From Sporolactobacillus vineae DSM 21990 = SL153 (GTDB lineage Bacteria; Bacillota; Bacilli; Bacillales; Sporolactobacillaceae): a stretch of DNA of 64,000 bases. Positions 28,012 to 37,156 of the stretch are shown here, piece by piece. The notes under the pieces are model-generated. The model was not told where the DNA came from. It saw only the letters and a list, made by a program, of their open reading frames with translations, and did no database searches. Made by a program: the position numbers and the translations under genes. The stretch spans positions 335,645 to 399,644 of the forward strand of contig NZ_KB899043.1 of assembly GCF_000377985.1 (NCBI RefSeq). The letters are read 5' to 3'. Numbering within the stretch: the stretch's first letter is position 1; each line of letters begins with the position of its first letter.

Positions 28012-28932
28012 TCAGACGTCGTCTTCAATATGAAAAAATTTGTAGTGTATTTTCGGCGTCCACGCCGGTGAATCTGTATAACTCCAGTAACGGTTCCGTG
28101 TATCATAGGTGTGGGCATTCACCAGCGGCTGGCCGGATGCGTCCAGTGCCGTCACGATGGTATTGTGGTTCCAGTGCCCGTCGCCGTTGAAATCGTAGCA
28201 AATGACGTCGCCGGGAACGAGTTGATCCGCACGTTCCTTCTCGGTCGCCCCGATCACGTTGCCGCTGCGGCTCAGATACCAGCGCAGGCTGTTGGCCACC
28301 GCCCAGCTGAAACTCCAGCTCGACCGCTGATGCCACCAGCCGCGGCTCCGGACCGGCCGGCCCCACATCGGAATGGCGCCGGCATGCAGACATTGCGAGA
28401 TAAAGTTGGTACAGTCATTTTCTACCTGAGGATACGCAGGATTGCGCCGGTTCCACCAGAGTTCGGCATATCGGACGGCTTCGCGCCGGTTATATCTCCG
28501 CCCGCCGCGGAACAGATCGGCCGGCCGGTCGGCCAGAACAATCGGTTGCCTGTGCCTGTCAGGTAGTGCCGCCGGCATCCGGCTGTCCGAAACGAGGAGC
28601 CCGCCGCGGACCACGGCCTGCCTGTTTTCTATTTTTTCTTCCAGATAAAGCGAAGCGCTTTGCCGGATCAGCCACTGAATATGGAACTGATAGTCGATCA
28701 CCTGATCTTCCCGTTTCTCTGTGACCCGTTTTTCTCCGACACGAACCACAGCCTTTTCAATCACGGCCCCGCGTTCTTTCAGCTCATTGATTTTGCGCAT
28801 GTTGCAAAGACGCTCTTCGGCAGCCGCAAATAAGGCCGGCCCATCTGATCGCCCGACCCACCAGTCGCCAAGGCCGCGCAGATACGCGTTGAAACTGTCC
28901 TGTCCGTTCACGCTTTCACCCGCTTTCACCAC
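28012..28932 (-). CDS. Amidase-like protein (putative amidase domain, YhbB-like)
   Basis: A 306-aa protein. Residues ~145-300 form an Amidase_6 domain: RRYNRREAVRYAELWWNRRNP, the probable catalytic Cys in ENDCTNFISQCLHAG, and the His-containing HWNHNTIV. The N-terminal ~130 residues are charged, unlike a known domain. No signal peptide is visible, although relatives are thought to act on cell wall or spore material. The start is uncertain (GTG 28932, or a GTG seven codons later). Confidence 0.8.
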   Translation of the reverse strand: MVKAGESVNGQDSFNAYLRGLGDWWVGRSDGPALFAAAEERLCNMRKINELKERGAVIEKAVVRVGEKRVTEKREDQVIDYQFHIQWLIRQSASLYLEEKIENRQAVVRGGLLVSDSRMPAALPDRHRQPIVLADRPADLFRGGRRYNRREAVRYAELWWNRRNPAYPQVENDCTNFISQCLHAGAIPMWGRPVRSRGWWHQRSSWSFSWAVANSLRWYLSRSGNVIGATEKERADQLVPGDVICYDFNGDGHWNHNTIVTALDASGQPLVNAHTYDTRNRYWSYTDSPAWTPKIHYKFFHIEDDV

Positions 28933-28995
28933 TCATGCCTAAACTATGCGGGATATGTCCGGTGAATACGTCGGAATCCGGCAGGCGTGGACGTT

Positions 28996-29544
28996 TCAGG
29001 AAAGTGACGAAGAAACGGCCTTGATTTTACCCGGCTTTTCAAGCTCCAGCAGACGCTTCTTCCGGTCCAGACCGCCACCGTAGCCGACAAGTGCCCCGTT
29101 CGTCCCGATGACCCGGTGACAGGGAATGACGATTGGAAGCGGATTTCTGTGATTCGCACCGCCGACGGCACGAATCGCTTTCGGCCTTCCGACCGCCACC
29201 GCAACATCTTTATACGTCCGTGTTTCCCCGTAAGGAATAGCCGCCAGTGCCTTCCAGACCTCTTTCTGGAAGGCCGTTCCGATCAACAGAAGATCAAGAT
29301 CGAAAGTTTTTCGTCTGCCGGAAAAATAGTCATGAAGCTGTTCCGCCGCCTGTTCACCGGCCTGCGAAACGTCACTGACCGACGCCGGCAAACCGTTCCG
29401 CTTCGCCCAGTGAATCAGTCCGGCTGTTGTATCCTCCGCCGTGCCGAAATCAATGTGGCAGAGCCGGTCGCGGTAAAAAGCCAGCGTCAGCAGACCGACC
29501 GGTGAGGAAACCGTGGAAACAAGCAGTTCTTCTTTTACTTTCAT
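28996..29544 (-). CDS. ogt: Methylated-DNA--protein-cysteine methyltransferase
   Basis: A 182-aa DNA repair protein that removes O6-alkyl groups from guanine. The acceptor Cys is in IPCHRVIG (near residue 140). The helix-turn-helix region has PYGETRTYKDVA and the Asn hinge follows (GGANHRNPLP). The usual length is ~165-180. ATG 29544 has GAGGTGA about 10 nt upstream; TTG 29550 is possible. It is divergent from the B3/B4-domain gene. Confidence 0.93.
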   Translation of the reverse strand: MKVKEELLVSTVSSPVGLLTLAFYRDRLCHIDFGTAEDTTAGLIHWAKRNGLPASVSDVSQAGEQAAEQLHDYFSGRRKTFDLDLLLIGTAFQKEVWKALAAIPYGETRTYKDVAVAVGRPKAIRAVGGANHRNPLPIVIPCHRVIGTNGALVGYGGGLDRKKRLLELEKPGKIKAVSSSLS

Positions 29545-29630
29545 CGTCAATGATCACCTCAGTTGTGTCTTGAACGGAATCAATATGTGGTAAACTGAAA
29601 ACAGAAAATGCTCGTGTCAGGAGGTTCGCC

Positions 29631-30299
29631 ATGTGTGACGTATCTATTTCAGCATCATTAAAACAAGTCATTCCGGATTTTAAAGCTGCTGTCATCTGCT
29701 ATCAGCATATCGTGATCTCCGACATACCGCCAATCATTTCTGAACGGCTGCCGCTCTACTATGAGAATATCAGATTGTCGCTGGAAGACCAGCCCATTCA
29801 GGAGGTTCCGGGTGTAAGCGAATGGCGCGCCGTGTTTCGAAAGGTCGGGACGGACCCTTCCCGATACCGTCCGTCGCAGGAAGCGCTTCTCCGGAAGATC
29901 AGGCGCGACGGACAGCCGCACCAAATTCATTCGGCAGTCGATCTGAATAACTTCTTCAGTGTCCAGTACGGCATTCCACTGGGGATCTATGATCTTGATC
30001 GGGTGAAACTGCCAGTGCAGCTGAAAATCGGCGGTGCCGAAGACCGGTATGACGGCCTGAACGGACGGGTGATGCACATGGAAAATAAAATTGTTTCGGC
30101 CGACAGCGCAGGCGCATTCGGCAGTCCGATTGTCGACTCGAAGCGCACCTGTGTCACGGAAAAGACGAAAAATGCGCTGCAGATCGTCTATCTCCGCCCG
30201 TCCATGTCGGCCCAGGAAGCGAGGAAACTGGCGGCCAGGACCGCGGAGATGTTTACACAGGTTCACGGCGGTGAACATGAATGGACGATCGTCAGCTGA
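29631..30299 (+). CDS. B3/B4 tRNA-binding domain protein
   Basis: A 222-aa free-standing B3/B4 domain, as found in the beta subunit of phenylalanyl-tRNA synthetase. Typical segments are ISERLPLYYENIR, WRAVFRKVGTDPSRYRPSQEALLRKI and VDLNNFFSVQYGIPLGIYDLD. Stand-alone members may edit or bind tRNA or amino acids, but none has a settled role. AGGAGG precedes the ATG. Confidence 0.85.
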   Translation: MCDVSISASLKQVIPDFKAAVICYQHIVISDIPPIISERLPLYYENIRLSLEDQPIQEVPGVSEWRAVFRKVGTDPSRYRPSQEALLRKIRRDGQPHQIHSAVDLNNFFSVQYGIPLGIYDLDRVKLPVQLKIGGAEDRYDGLNGRVMHMENKIVSADSAGAFGSPIVDSKRTCVTEKTKNALQIVYLRPSMSAQEARKLAARTAEMFTQVHGGEHEWTIVS

Positions 30300-30357
30300 C
30301 ATACCATCCATTAGTCGGGCTATGGTGGATGAAGACTTGTTACAGGGAGTGAAAGTC

Positions 30358-30606
30358 ATGGATTCGAATCTTTTCAGTGTAGACTATTTTAAAAGCGCGC
30401 TGCAGCTTCAGATCAGTAAAAACAACGGCCGAATGACGCCTAATCAGACGCTCAACAGTTATTATCATACCGTTGTCTCCGCAATCATTCAGGACCGGAT
30501 CAATAAAAATTTTGAACTGATTCGCCGGATACGCAATCTGGATACGGCTTACAATGCTGTCAAAAAAGAAGTTCAATTGCAGGCACAGGAGCAGCAGCAG
30601 CAATAA
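30358..30606 (+). CDS. Small protein of unknown function (82 aa)
   Basis: Not recognised. The protein is mostly helical (YFKSALQLQISKNN, YYHTVVSAIIQDRINKNFELIRRI) and ends in a Gln-rich tail (QAQEQQQQ). AGGGAGTGA lies just before the ATG; a GTG three codons upstream is in frame. It follows the B3/B4 gene by 58 nt, so the two are probably co-transcribed, and a very strong hairpin follows it. Confidence 0.6.
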   Translation: MDSNLFSVDYFKSALQLQISKNNGRMTPNQTLNSYYHTVVSAIIQDRINKNFELIRRIRNLDTAYNAVKKEVQLQAQEQQQQ

Positions 30607-30621
30607 ATGCAATGCGTACCT

Positions 30622-30668
30622 GATGCAGACAGCGCCGGCGGTAGCGAACCGCCGGCGCTGTCTGCATC
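30622..30668. terminator. 21-bp GC-rich perfect hairpin between convergent genes
   Basis: Arms 30622-30642 and 30648-30668 are exact 21-nt reverse complements around the 5-nt loop AGCGA. It is very stable but has no U-tract on either strand. It lies between the small gene and the nuclease gene, so it probably blocks transcription from both sides. Confidence 0.6.
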
Positions 30669-30674
30669 TATGAT

Positions 30675-31622
30675 TCATCTTGCCCGTGAAGCACGAAATC
30701 CGGCATTAGCCGCTGCTGAGCGCGTCCTGAAGCAGATTTCTGCTTTTGTGACTTTATAATACCGTTCCGATGGCAGATGATAGATCTTCCCGCGATCCGA
30801 AATATTCCCTTTAATCCCACCGCTGCAATTTCCCGAACTGTCCGGCGGGAAACCGCCGGAAGCCGAAGCTGCCGAGGATTTTGAAGAATTCCCCCGGCGG
30901 CTTTGTGTTCCGCGATGAATCTCCTTATAAGCAGCCGTTCCCTTCATGACTTCAGGGTGAAAGCCGTCTGCCCCGGCGTATCCGCTGACCGACCAGATAT
31001 TCAGTCTTTTCTGCCGTGCTGCTGCTTCATCCGCCCGGTACTGATCCAGATATTTCGTGTTCGGCGGGAAAATATAAGCAACCCGCGCCAGGCCCTTCGA
31101 GAGCTGCAGCCCTTCATAGGACTTGCCGCCGACAAAGACATAAGCAAGGAGACGGCCATATTTGTCTCTTCCCCCGTTAACGGCGACTTCCAGATTGACT
31201 GTCTTTCCGTCCAATAGCTGATGCGCATAACGGCTCGCTTCCGGACCATAAGGCTGGACACCGAGAATCGGATGATGCGTTTCCGGCGTGTCGATCAGAA
31301 GAATACGGACGGTGGTCACCTTTTTGTGATAAATCACGTCAAACGTATCCCCGTCGACTACCTTGACCACCCGGGCCGGCACGCCTGGAACTTTGGCTTT
31401 CGCCTTTTTCTTCGCTTTATGTATCGGGGCTCCCGCCGGTCTGGAACTTGAATTACCCGCCGTCGACGATTCGTTATCCGTAGACGTTGACAGTGTACTT
31501 TGATCCGGCGATGAGGCCGGTTCCGCATGAGAGGATGAACCCGTTCCCGACCCGGCATCACAGCCGGCAACCAGCAGCAATGCGATCAGAACGGCAAAAA
31601 TTTTTCTTCCTGCTGCTTTCAA
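30675..31622 (-). CDS. Secreted thermonuclease-family lipoprotein with C-terminal sunset-type domain
   Basis: A 315-aa exported nuclease. The N-terminal signal (RKIFAVLIALLLVAGC) has a lipobox, so the protein is probably a lipoprotein. A Ser/Thr-rich linker follows. The staphylococcal nuclease domain shows VVDGDTFDV, VRILLIDTPETHHP, YGPEASRYAHQLLDGK and the catalytic-region GRDKYGRLLAYVFVGG. The C-terminal CSGGIKGNISDRGKIYHLP...CF segment is the short sunset-type motif. The TTG start at 31622 has AAAGGTGA upstream. Its role is probably DNA or RNA degradation outside the cell. Confidence 0.88.
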   Translation of the reverse strand: MKAAGRKIFAVLIALLLVAGCDAGSGTGSSSHAEPASSPDQSTLSTSTDNESSTAGNSSSRPAGAPIHKAKKKAKAKVPGVPARVVKVVDGDTFDVIYHKKVTTVRILLIDTPETHHPILGVQPYGPEASRYAHQLLDGKTVNLEVAVNGGRDKYGRLLAYVFVGGKSYEGLQLSKGLARVAYIFPPNTKYLDQYRADEAAARQKRLNIWSVSGYAGADGFHPEVMKGTAAYKEIHRGTQSRRGNSSKSSAASASGGFPPDSSGNCSGGIKGNISDRGKIYHLPSERYYKVTKAEICFRTRSAAANAGFRASRAR

Positions 31623-31737
31623 TTCCGTCACCTTTAATTCAATGAACTGAAACATTGAGATTTTCTTATTCTCTCAATGCTTGCTCAGTGCCTTTTCCTT
31701 AAATCGATCGCTTCTTGTGACACGTTCGGCCAGTCCG

Positions 31738-32469
31738 TCACAGCCTGCAGATATTCATCGGACATTTGTCTTCACAGTGGCAGATCGCCTTGATGTAACC
31801 CAGATCACGAAGTACAATCGTCCCGTGTGCATAGTCAATCGCACCATCACTCTTCCAGGATTGCAGCATCCGGTTGACCGTTTCGCGGGTTGAGCCGATC
31901 AACTGCGCCAGATCCGTGTTGGTCAGGCTGATCGAGAAGTGGATACCGTCTGCTTCCCGTTTTCCGTAACCATGGGCCATCCGCAGCAAAGTTGAGGCAA
32001 GCGCACCGTTTTTCCCGTAAAACAGCAGGTCGCGAAGTTTAATCTCCGTATAGCGGCTCATCAGACCGATCCATTTCATGAATTCGAAGGATAGGCTCGA
32101 ATTGGGCATGAGCAGTGCCTCCAGATCGCGTTCTGCGATCACGCCGACGACGCAGTCCGTAATTGCATGGGCCGTAAACGAATAGTCCTCAAACCCGAAA
32201 CAATTCAGTTCGCCGAACAGATCGCCCGGTATAAAATAGTGCAGGACCAGATCCTTTCCGTCATAGGCCGACTTAAATAATTTTACGCGGCCCTCAATCA
32301 GAAAGTAGAGCTTATCCGCTGCGTCCCCCTCCCAGTAGATATTGGCACCCTTTTTAAATTCCGCCTTATTCATTATTGATTGAATTAGTTCAAGATTCCG
32401 GTCAGAAAACATCGTCGTGTTATTTGTTTGAATCTGCGTCGGATCCGTTTTATTTACCACTGCATTCAC
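31738..32469 (-). CDS. fnr: Crp/Fnr family regulator, Bacillus-type Fnr with C-terminal Cys cluster
   Basis: A 243-aa regulator. An N-terminal cyclic-nucleotide-like domain (about 30-150) is followed by a helix-turn-helix with TNTDLAQLIGSTRETVNRML, where the recognition helix carries the E..R residues used to read TGTGA-type sites. The C-terminus CHCEDKCPMNIC has four cysteines, the arrangement by which B. subtilis Fnr holds a [4Fe-4S] cluster. It probably senses oxygen. The start is uncertain (GTG 32469 or 32460). The gene is adjacent to odhAB. Confidence 0.85.
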   Translation of the reverse strand: MNAVVNKTDPTQIQTNNTTMFSDRNLELIQSIMNKAEFKKGANIYWEGDAADKLYFLIEGRVKLFKSAYDGKDLVLHYFIPGDLFGELNCFGFEDYSFTAHAITDCVVGVIAERDLEALLMPNSSLSFEFMKWIGLMSRYTEIKLRDLLFYGKNGALASTLLRMAHGYGKREADGIHFSISLTNTDLAQLIGSTRETVNRMLQSWKSDGAIDYAHGTIVLRDLGYIKAICHCEDKCPMNICRL

Positions 32470-32513
32470 GCCCTTATTTAATGAACTTTTTAATAAGGCC
32501 TTCTTCTACACTA

Positions 32514-32519
32514 ATTATA
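32514..32519 (-). promoter_or_regulatory. -10 hexamer of the fnr promoter
   Basis: TATAAT on the minus strand, about 45 nt before the start codon. The -35 region (CCCAAT) is poor, which suggests dependence on an activator. Confidence 0.45.
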
Positions 32520-32549
32520 CAAGATAATCCGGCGAATTGGGACGCTCTG

Positions 32550-32565
32550 TGTGACGGAAATCATA
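32550..32565. promoter_or_regulatory. Possible Fnr-type operator
   Basis: TGTGA, six bases, TCATA: nine of ten bases of the TGTGA-N6-TCACA consensus. It is about 50 bp upstream of the predicted fnr transcription start, a plausible self-regulation site, and lies between odhB and fnr. Confidence 0.4.
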
Positions 32566-32574
32566 CACATTCGC

Positions 32575-32613
32575 AAAAACAGCACTATCCCCGGAAGGGT
32601 ATAGCGCTGTTTT
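32575..32613 (-). terminator. Terminator of odhAB
   Basis: AAAACAGC pairs with GCTGTTTT, with an inner CTAT.CCC/GGGTATAG pairing, followed on the minus strand by T residues. It lies just past the odhB stop codon. Confidence 0.75.
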
Positions 32614-32639
32614 ACACGTGCATATACACTATTTCCTGA

Positions 32640-33890
32640 TCAGCTCTCCAGCAGGAGCGTTTCCGGATCCTCCAGCAGTTTTTTGACAATCACGAGAAAG
32701 CGGACCGCTTCACTTCCGTCGACAATCCGGTGGTCATAGGACAGGGCAATATACATCATCGGCCGAATCTCGATTTTATCCCCTTCCGGCGTTTCGACAG
32801 CGATCGGACGTTTCTTGATCCCATGCATGCCGAGGATGCCGACCTGCGGTGCGTTGATAATCGGCGTGGACAGCAGCGAACCGAACGTCCCGCCATTTGT
32901 GATCGTGAATGTCCCGCCTTTAAGATCGCTGAATGTCAGTTTGTTCGTCCGTGCCTTGACGGCCAGATCTTTGATGGATTGTTCAATCTCCGCAAAGTTC
33001 AGCCGGTCGGCGTCACGGACGACAGGTACAACCAGCCCCTGATCGGTCGCCACGGCAATGCCGATATCATAATATTTTTTCACGATCAGATCCGTACCGC
33101 TGATTTCCGCGTTCAGCAGCGGGAAGCTCTTCAGTGCGCCGACTACCGCTTTCGTGAAGAAGGACATAAAGCCGAGCTTCACATCGTGTTCTTTAATGAA
33201 CGCTTCTTTCCGGCGCTTGCGGATCGCCATAATCGCCGTCAGGTCCACTTCATTGAATGTCGTCAGCATCGCTGCTTCGTGCTGCGCCGCAACCAGTCTT
33301 GAGGCGATTGTCTGACGCCGACGCGTCATTTTGATCCGTTCGACCGGTTTCCCGGGATCCTGCTGATCAATGAACAGAGGTTTGGCAGCCGGCGCCGGCG
33401 CTGGTGCAGCCTCAGGCTGTCGGGCAACATCATTGGCACGGATCCGTCCAAGCGGGTCGGCCGTATGAACAGTGTTCAGGTCAACACCCTTCTCGCGGGC
33501 CAGACGACGTGCAGCCGGTGAGGCAATCTGCTGTCTTCCGGGGACATGAGCTGCCGGTTCGGCTGCCGGAGGAACCGGAGTCGCAGCAGCCGGTTTTTCC
33601 GGTTTTGCAGCCGGGGGAGCCGGGTCGGCCGGTGCCGCTGCAACATCGGACTCCGCATTGTCATCCAGCAGTGCAATGACTTCACCGACCTCAACCGTAT
33701 CGTCGACATCTTTTTCTTTCTTCTTCAATACCCCTGCCTGTTCTGCGCTGATCTGCACATTCACTTTATCGGTTTCAATTTCAGCGATATCATCGCCCTG
33801 ATTCACCTGATTTCCCACATCAACAAGCCACCTGACAATGGTTCCCTCAGTAATTGATTCCGCAAGCTCCGGGACTTTAACTTCGATCAT
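32640..33890 (-). CDS. odhB: Dihydrolipoamide succinyltransferase, E2 of the 2-oxoglutarate dehydrogenase complex
   Basis: A 416-aa E2 subunit. It has one lipoyl domain (lipoylated Lys in ETDKVNV, near residue 42), an Ala/Pro-rich linker, the E1/E3-binding domain ([15 protein letters not shown]), another linker and the acyltransferase domain ending in the catalytic [13 protein letters not shown]. The start at 33890 has GGGGAGGGG upstream. It follows odhA by 34 nt. With E1 it converts 2-oxoglutarate to succinyl-CoA. Confidence 0.96.
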   Translation of the reverse strand: MIEVKVPELAESITEGTIVRWLVDVGNQVNQGDDIAEIETDKVNVQISAEQAGVLKKKEKDVDDTVEVGEVIALLDDNAESDVAAAPADPAPPAAKPEKPAAATPVPPAAEPAAHVPGRQQIASPAARRLAREKGVDLNTVHTADPLGRIRANDVARQPEAAPAPAPAAKPLFIDQQDPGKPVERIKMTRRRQTIASRLVAAQHEAAMLTTFNEVDLTAIMAIRKRRKEAFIKEHDVKLGFMSFFTKAVVGALKSFPLLNAEISGTDLIVKKYYDIGIAVATDQGLVVPVVRDADRLNFAEIEQSIKDLAVKARTNKLTFSDLKGGTFTITNGGTFGSLLSTPIINAPQVGILGMHGIKKRPIAVETPEGDKIEIRPMMYIALSYDHRIVDGSEAVRFLVIVKKLLEDPETLLLES

Positions 33891-33924
33891 TCCGGTTCCC
33901 CTCCCCATCTTTTACCATTAATTT

Positions 33925-36822
33925 TTAATGTGTATGCAAGGTTTCAAAGATAATCCGTTTCTGTTCCTGTTTATGAAATTTCGGTTCGCCGGTGGCCGTG
34001 CTTGAGCGTTCCGGACGGCCGATGTAATTGAGGATCACCCCGTCCGGAGTGATCTTCCGAATCTTCGGTGCCGCATAGTTCCAGGCGCCCATATTCTTCG
34101 GCTCTTCCTGAAGCCAGACAATCTCTTTCAGTTTAGGGAACCGGTCGAAGTAGGCTTTCAGTTCGCTTGCCGGGAAAGGGTACAGTTCCTCAACACGAAG
34201 GACTTTCAGCCAGTTCAGGTTCTCTGTCGATGCTTCAATGTCAACGGCCAGATCAACAGCGACTTTTCCACTGCAAAGCACGATACGTTCGGTCTGTTCG
34301 GCACTTCCCGGTGTCCGCGGTTCTTCGATCACCGGCTGGAAACCGCCTTCGGACAGATCAACCGGTGCAGAGGTCGCCTTCGGATGGCGCAGCAGACTCT
34401 TCGGTGTCATAATCACCAGCGGACGGACCAGATCCGTATTCAGAATCGCTGCCTGACGCCGAAGAATGTGAAAATACTGTGCCGGTGTCGTCAGATTGGC
34501 CACAACCCAGTTGTTCTCGGCGGACAGCTGAAGATAACGTTCCAGCCTGCCGCTTGAATGTTCCGGACCCATGCCCTCGTAGGCGTGCGGCAGCAGGATG
34601 ACGAGTCCGGATTTCTGACCCCACTTGGCCCGTCCGCCGGTAATGAACTGGTCGAACATCACCTGACCGACATTGGCAAAGTCACCGAACTGCGCTTCCC
34701 AGAGAACGAGCGTTTCCGGGGCAAACACATTGTATCCATATTCGAAACCGATCACCGCTGTCTCGGACAATGGGCTGTTGCGGATGTCGAACGAGACGGC
34801 GACGCCTTTCAAATGATGATATGGGGAGTACTGTGCGCCGGTTTCGACGTCATGCAGGATGGCATGGCGCTGGGCGAACGTGCCGCGCTCTACATCCTGC
34901 CCGGTGAACCGAATCGGCGTACCATCACGAAGGATTGAAGCAAACGCCAGCGATTCAGCCGTGCTCCAGTCGAGCCGGTGCCCGGCATTCAGTGCTGTCT
35001 TGCGGCGGCGCAGAATCTTTGCCAGTTTCGGATAAACGTGCAGACGTTCCGGCCAGTCAAGCAGCTCGCTATTCAGTCCCCGAAGCGTATCCGCCGGAAC
35101 TTGCGTGTGAATGGAACTCAGCGGTTCCGCCAGTTTCTTCGGGAACGGCAGTTCTTTCAGATCCTTCTCCTTCTCACGCGATGCCGTATAAATTTTCTGG
35201 AATTTATCAGTCAAATGCTTCTTGTACCGATCCAGTTCCTCACCTTTAACGATGTCTTCCTTCACCAGTTCTTTCTGATAGATACCGGCCACCGTCGGAT
35301 GTTTACGAATCCTCGCATAGAGCAGCGGCTGCGTCGGTGCCGGATCATCCGATTCATTATGGCCGAACCGCCGGTAACCGCACAGATCAATCAGAAAGTC
35401 CTTGCCGAATGTCTTCCGGTAGGCATAGGCCAGCGAAATGGCGCCGAGGCAGGCTTCCGGATCATCGGCATTGACGTGCATGATCGGAATTTCAAAACCC
35501 TTAGCGAGATCACTGGAATAGGCTGTCGACCGCTCATCCTGATGGTCGGTCGTAAATCCAAGCTGGTTATTGGCAATAATGTGTATGGTCCCGCCGGTAT
35601 TGAAACCGTTCAGCCGGCTCAGATTCAGTGTTTCAGCAACGACCCCTTCTCCCGGAAAGGCGGAATCGCCATGAATCATGATCGGCAGCGCCTGATTCGT
35701 GTTTCTTTCCGGAAAGCCGCTCCGGTGACGATTATCCTGTGCCGCGCGTGCATAGCCCTCAATCACCGGATCGACCATTTCCAGATGGCTCGGATTATTG
35801 GCCAGTGTCAGGCGCACCTGAAAGTTCTTTGCATCCGCCTCATCACCCTGATGGTACTGAAGCAGGTATCTGCGGTTCCGGTCTTCAATCGAACGGGCGG
35901 CACCAAGATGGTACTTCACGTCGCCCGTCCAGCCGTAATTGATGCCTTTCGACCCTTCGGACGGAACCATGCTCTTGATCGGTGCATGAACAAATTCTGC
36001 CAGAATCTTCTCATAAGGTTTGCCGAGAATATGGGCCAGGACGCTGAGCCGGCCGCGATGAGCCATGCTGATGATAAACTGCCCGGTTCCGTCCCTGGCA
36101 CCAAACTGAATCAACTTATCAAGCATCGGAACCAGAACGTCCAGCCCTTCGATCGAGAACCGTTTCTGGCCGACGAATGTGTGATGCAGAAAATGCTCAA
36201 AAGTTTCAACTTTAATCAGCTGTTTCAGCAAATCCCGTTTCTCATCGGCGGTTGCATGATACACATAGCGGCTGGTTTCAACCGCCTCGTTCAGCCATTT
36301 CTTTTCATTAAGATCCTGCACATGGGAAAACTCATAGGCCACCGAGCGTGAATACAGATCACGAAGGTAGTTGACCACGTCAAGCGCATTCCGGACACCT
36401 GCCGGAGCCTCAGGCCAGATAACTTTCGATGGAATCGCTTTCATTTTTCGCGGAGACAAGTTAAATGAGGCAAGATCCATGAGATGTGTTTCAATCACCC
36501 GGGAATCCTGTAATGGATTAACATGAGCCAGTAAATGACCGTACCTGCGGATCCGGTCGGCAAGCCGTACAGATCCGACAACCTGGTCCAGATCATACTC
36601 CGGTGTCTGAGCTTCTGTCTGCCCGTGCGGCAGTTCAACAACCGTCCCGGAAGGCGCCTGCGGTCTTCCCCACTGATCAAATAAATTTCTCAACGTCTGG
36701 TCTACGGATTTCGGATCGTCCAGATACTTATCATACTGTTCATCAAGGTAGCCCATATTCAGGCCGGAGAAACTTTTCCACGGATCCGGTCGTTCAGAAG
36801 CATACAGTTCGAATGCCGACAC
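33925..36822 (-). CDS. odhA: 2-oxoglutarate dehydrogenase E1 component
   Basis: A 965-aa thiamine-diphosphate enzyme of the TCA cycle. It shows FSIEGLDVLVPMLDKL, the THDP-binding region with GDSAFPGEGVVAETLN, and HNESDDP, plus the C-terminal transketolase-like part (EYGYNVF and QFGDFANVGQVMFDQFI). The size is close to that of other Bacillales OdhA proteins. It is the first gene of odhAB, and the complex also needs an E3 encoded elsewhere. Confidence 0.97.
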   Translation of the reverse strand: MSAFELYASERPDPWKSFSGLNMGYLDEQYDKYLDDPKSVDQTLRNLFDQWGRPQAPSGTVVELPHGQTEAQTPEYDLDQVVGSVRLADRIRRYGHLLAHVNPLQDSRVIETHLMDLASFNLSPRKMKAIPSKVIWPEAPAGVRNALDVVNYLRDLYSRSVAYEFSHVQDLNEKKWLNEAVETSRYVYHATADEKRDLLKQLIKVETFEHFLHHTFVGQKRFSIEGLDVLVPMLDKLIQFGARDGTGQFIISMAHRGRLSVLAHILGKPYEKILAEFVHAPIKSMVPSEGSKGINYGWTGDVKYHLGAARSIEDRNRRYLLQYHQGDEADAKNFQVRLTLANNPSHLEMVDPVIEGYARAAQDNRHRSGFPERNTNQALPIMIHGDSAFPGEGVVAETLNLSRLNGFNTGGTIHIIANNQLGFTTDHQDERSTAYSSDLAKGFEIPIMHVNADDPEACLGAISLAYAYRKTFGKDFLIDLCGYRRFGHNESDDPAPTQPLLYARIRKHPTVAGIYQKELVKEDIVKGEELDRYKKHLTDKFQKIYTASREKEKDLKELPFPKKLAEPLSSIHTQVPADTLRGLNSELLDWPERLHVYPKLAKILRRRKTALNAGHRLDWSTAESLAFASILRDGTPIRFTGQDVERGTFAQRHAILHDVETGAQYSPYHHLKGVAVSFDIRNSPLSETAVIGFEYGYNVFAPETLVLWEAQFGDFANVGQVMFDQFITGGRAKWGQKSGLVILLPHAYEGMGPEHSSGRLERYLQLSAENNWVVANLTTPAQYFHILRRQAAILNTDLVRPLVIMTPKSLLRHPKATSAPVDLSEGGFQPVIEEPRTPGSAEQTERIVLCSGKVAVDLAVDIEASTENLNWLKVLRVEELYPFPASELKAYFDRFPKLKEIVWLQEEPKNMGAWNYAAPKIRKITPDGVILNYIGRPERSSTATGEPKFHKQEQKRIIFETLHTH

Positions 36823-37156
36823 AACACATCGCTCCCCGAAATCTTTATTTTTCTTTTCAAAATGAAGCGAGATCAGATCACAGTCATATGAATACGCTTT
36901 CTGTTCTCTTGCAGGTACATTCTATCATAGCCATCAGCAACTTTAAATTGTTACGAATCGATGAAATTATGCTTTTTTGTAATCTCATTCATTCACTTGT
37001 CGATATTTTGCTATTGACAATATACATTTTATGTGAACTAAAAGAAAAAACAGGTTTTCACGGTTTTTCGTAAAAAACGGGCTGCATGGTATAATAAAGG
37101 TCATATGACCGGCGTCTTGCAAGAAAAAGACAGCCAGGTAAAAAGAAGGGGATTAT
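36823..37156. other. Divergent promoter region between odhA and cvfB
   Basis: No gene. A TATAAT at about 37090-37095 fits a plus-strand promoter for cvfB, but its -35 is poor. A sequence TGAATACGCTTTCT (near 36889) is a two-mismatch match to the CcpA cre consensus and is too weak to call. Confidence 0.35.

Noticed and set aside
34978..36351. 457-codon plus-strand open frame
   Set aside because: Antisense shadow of odhA.
36889..36902. cre-like sequence TGAATACGCTTTCT upstream of odhA
   Set aside because: Two mismatches at defined positions of the CcpA consensus; not enough to call a site.
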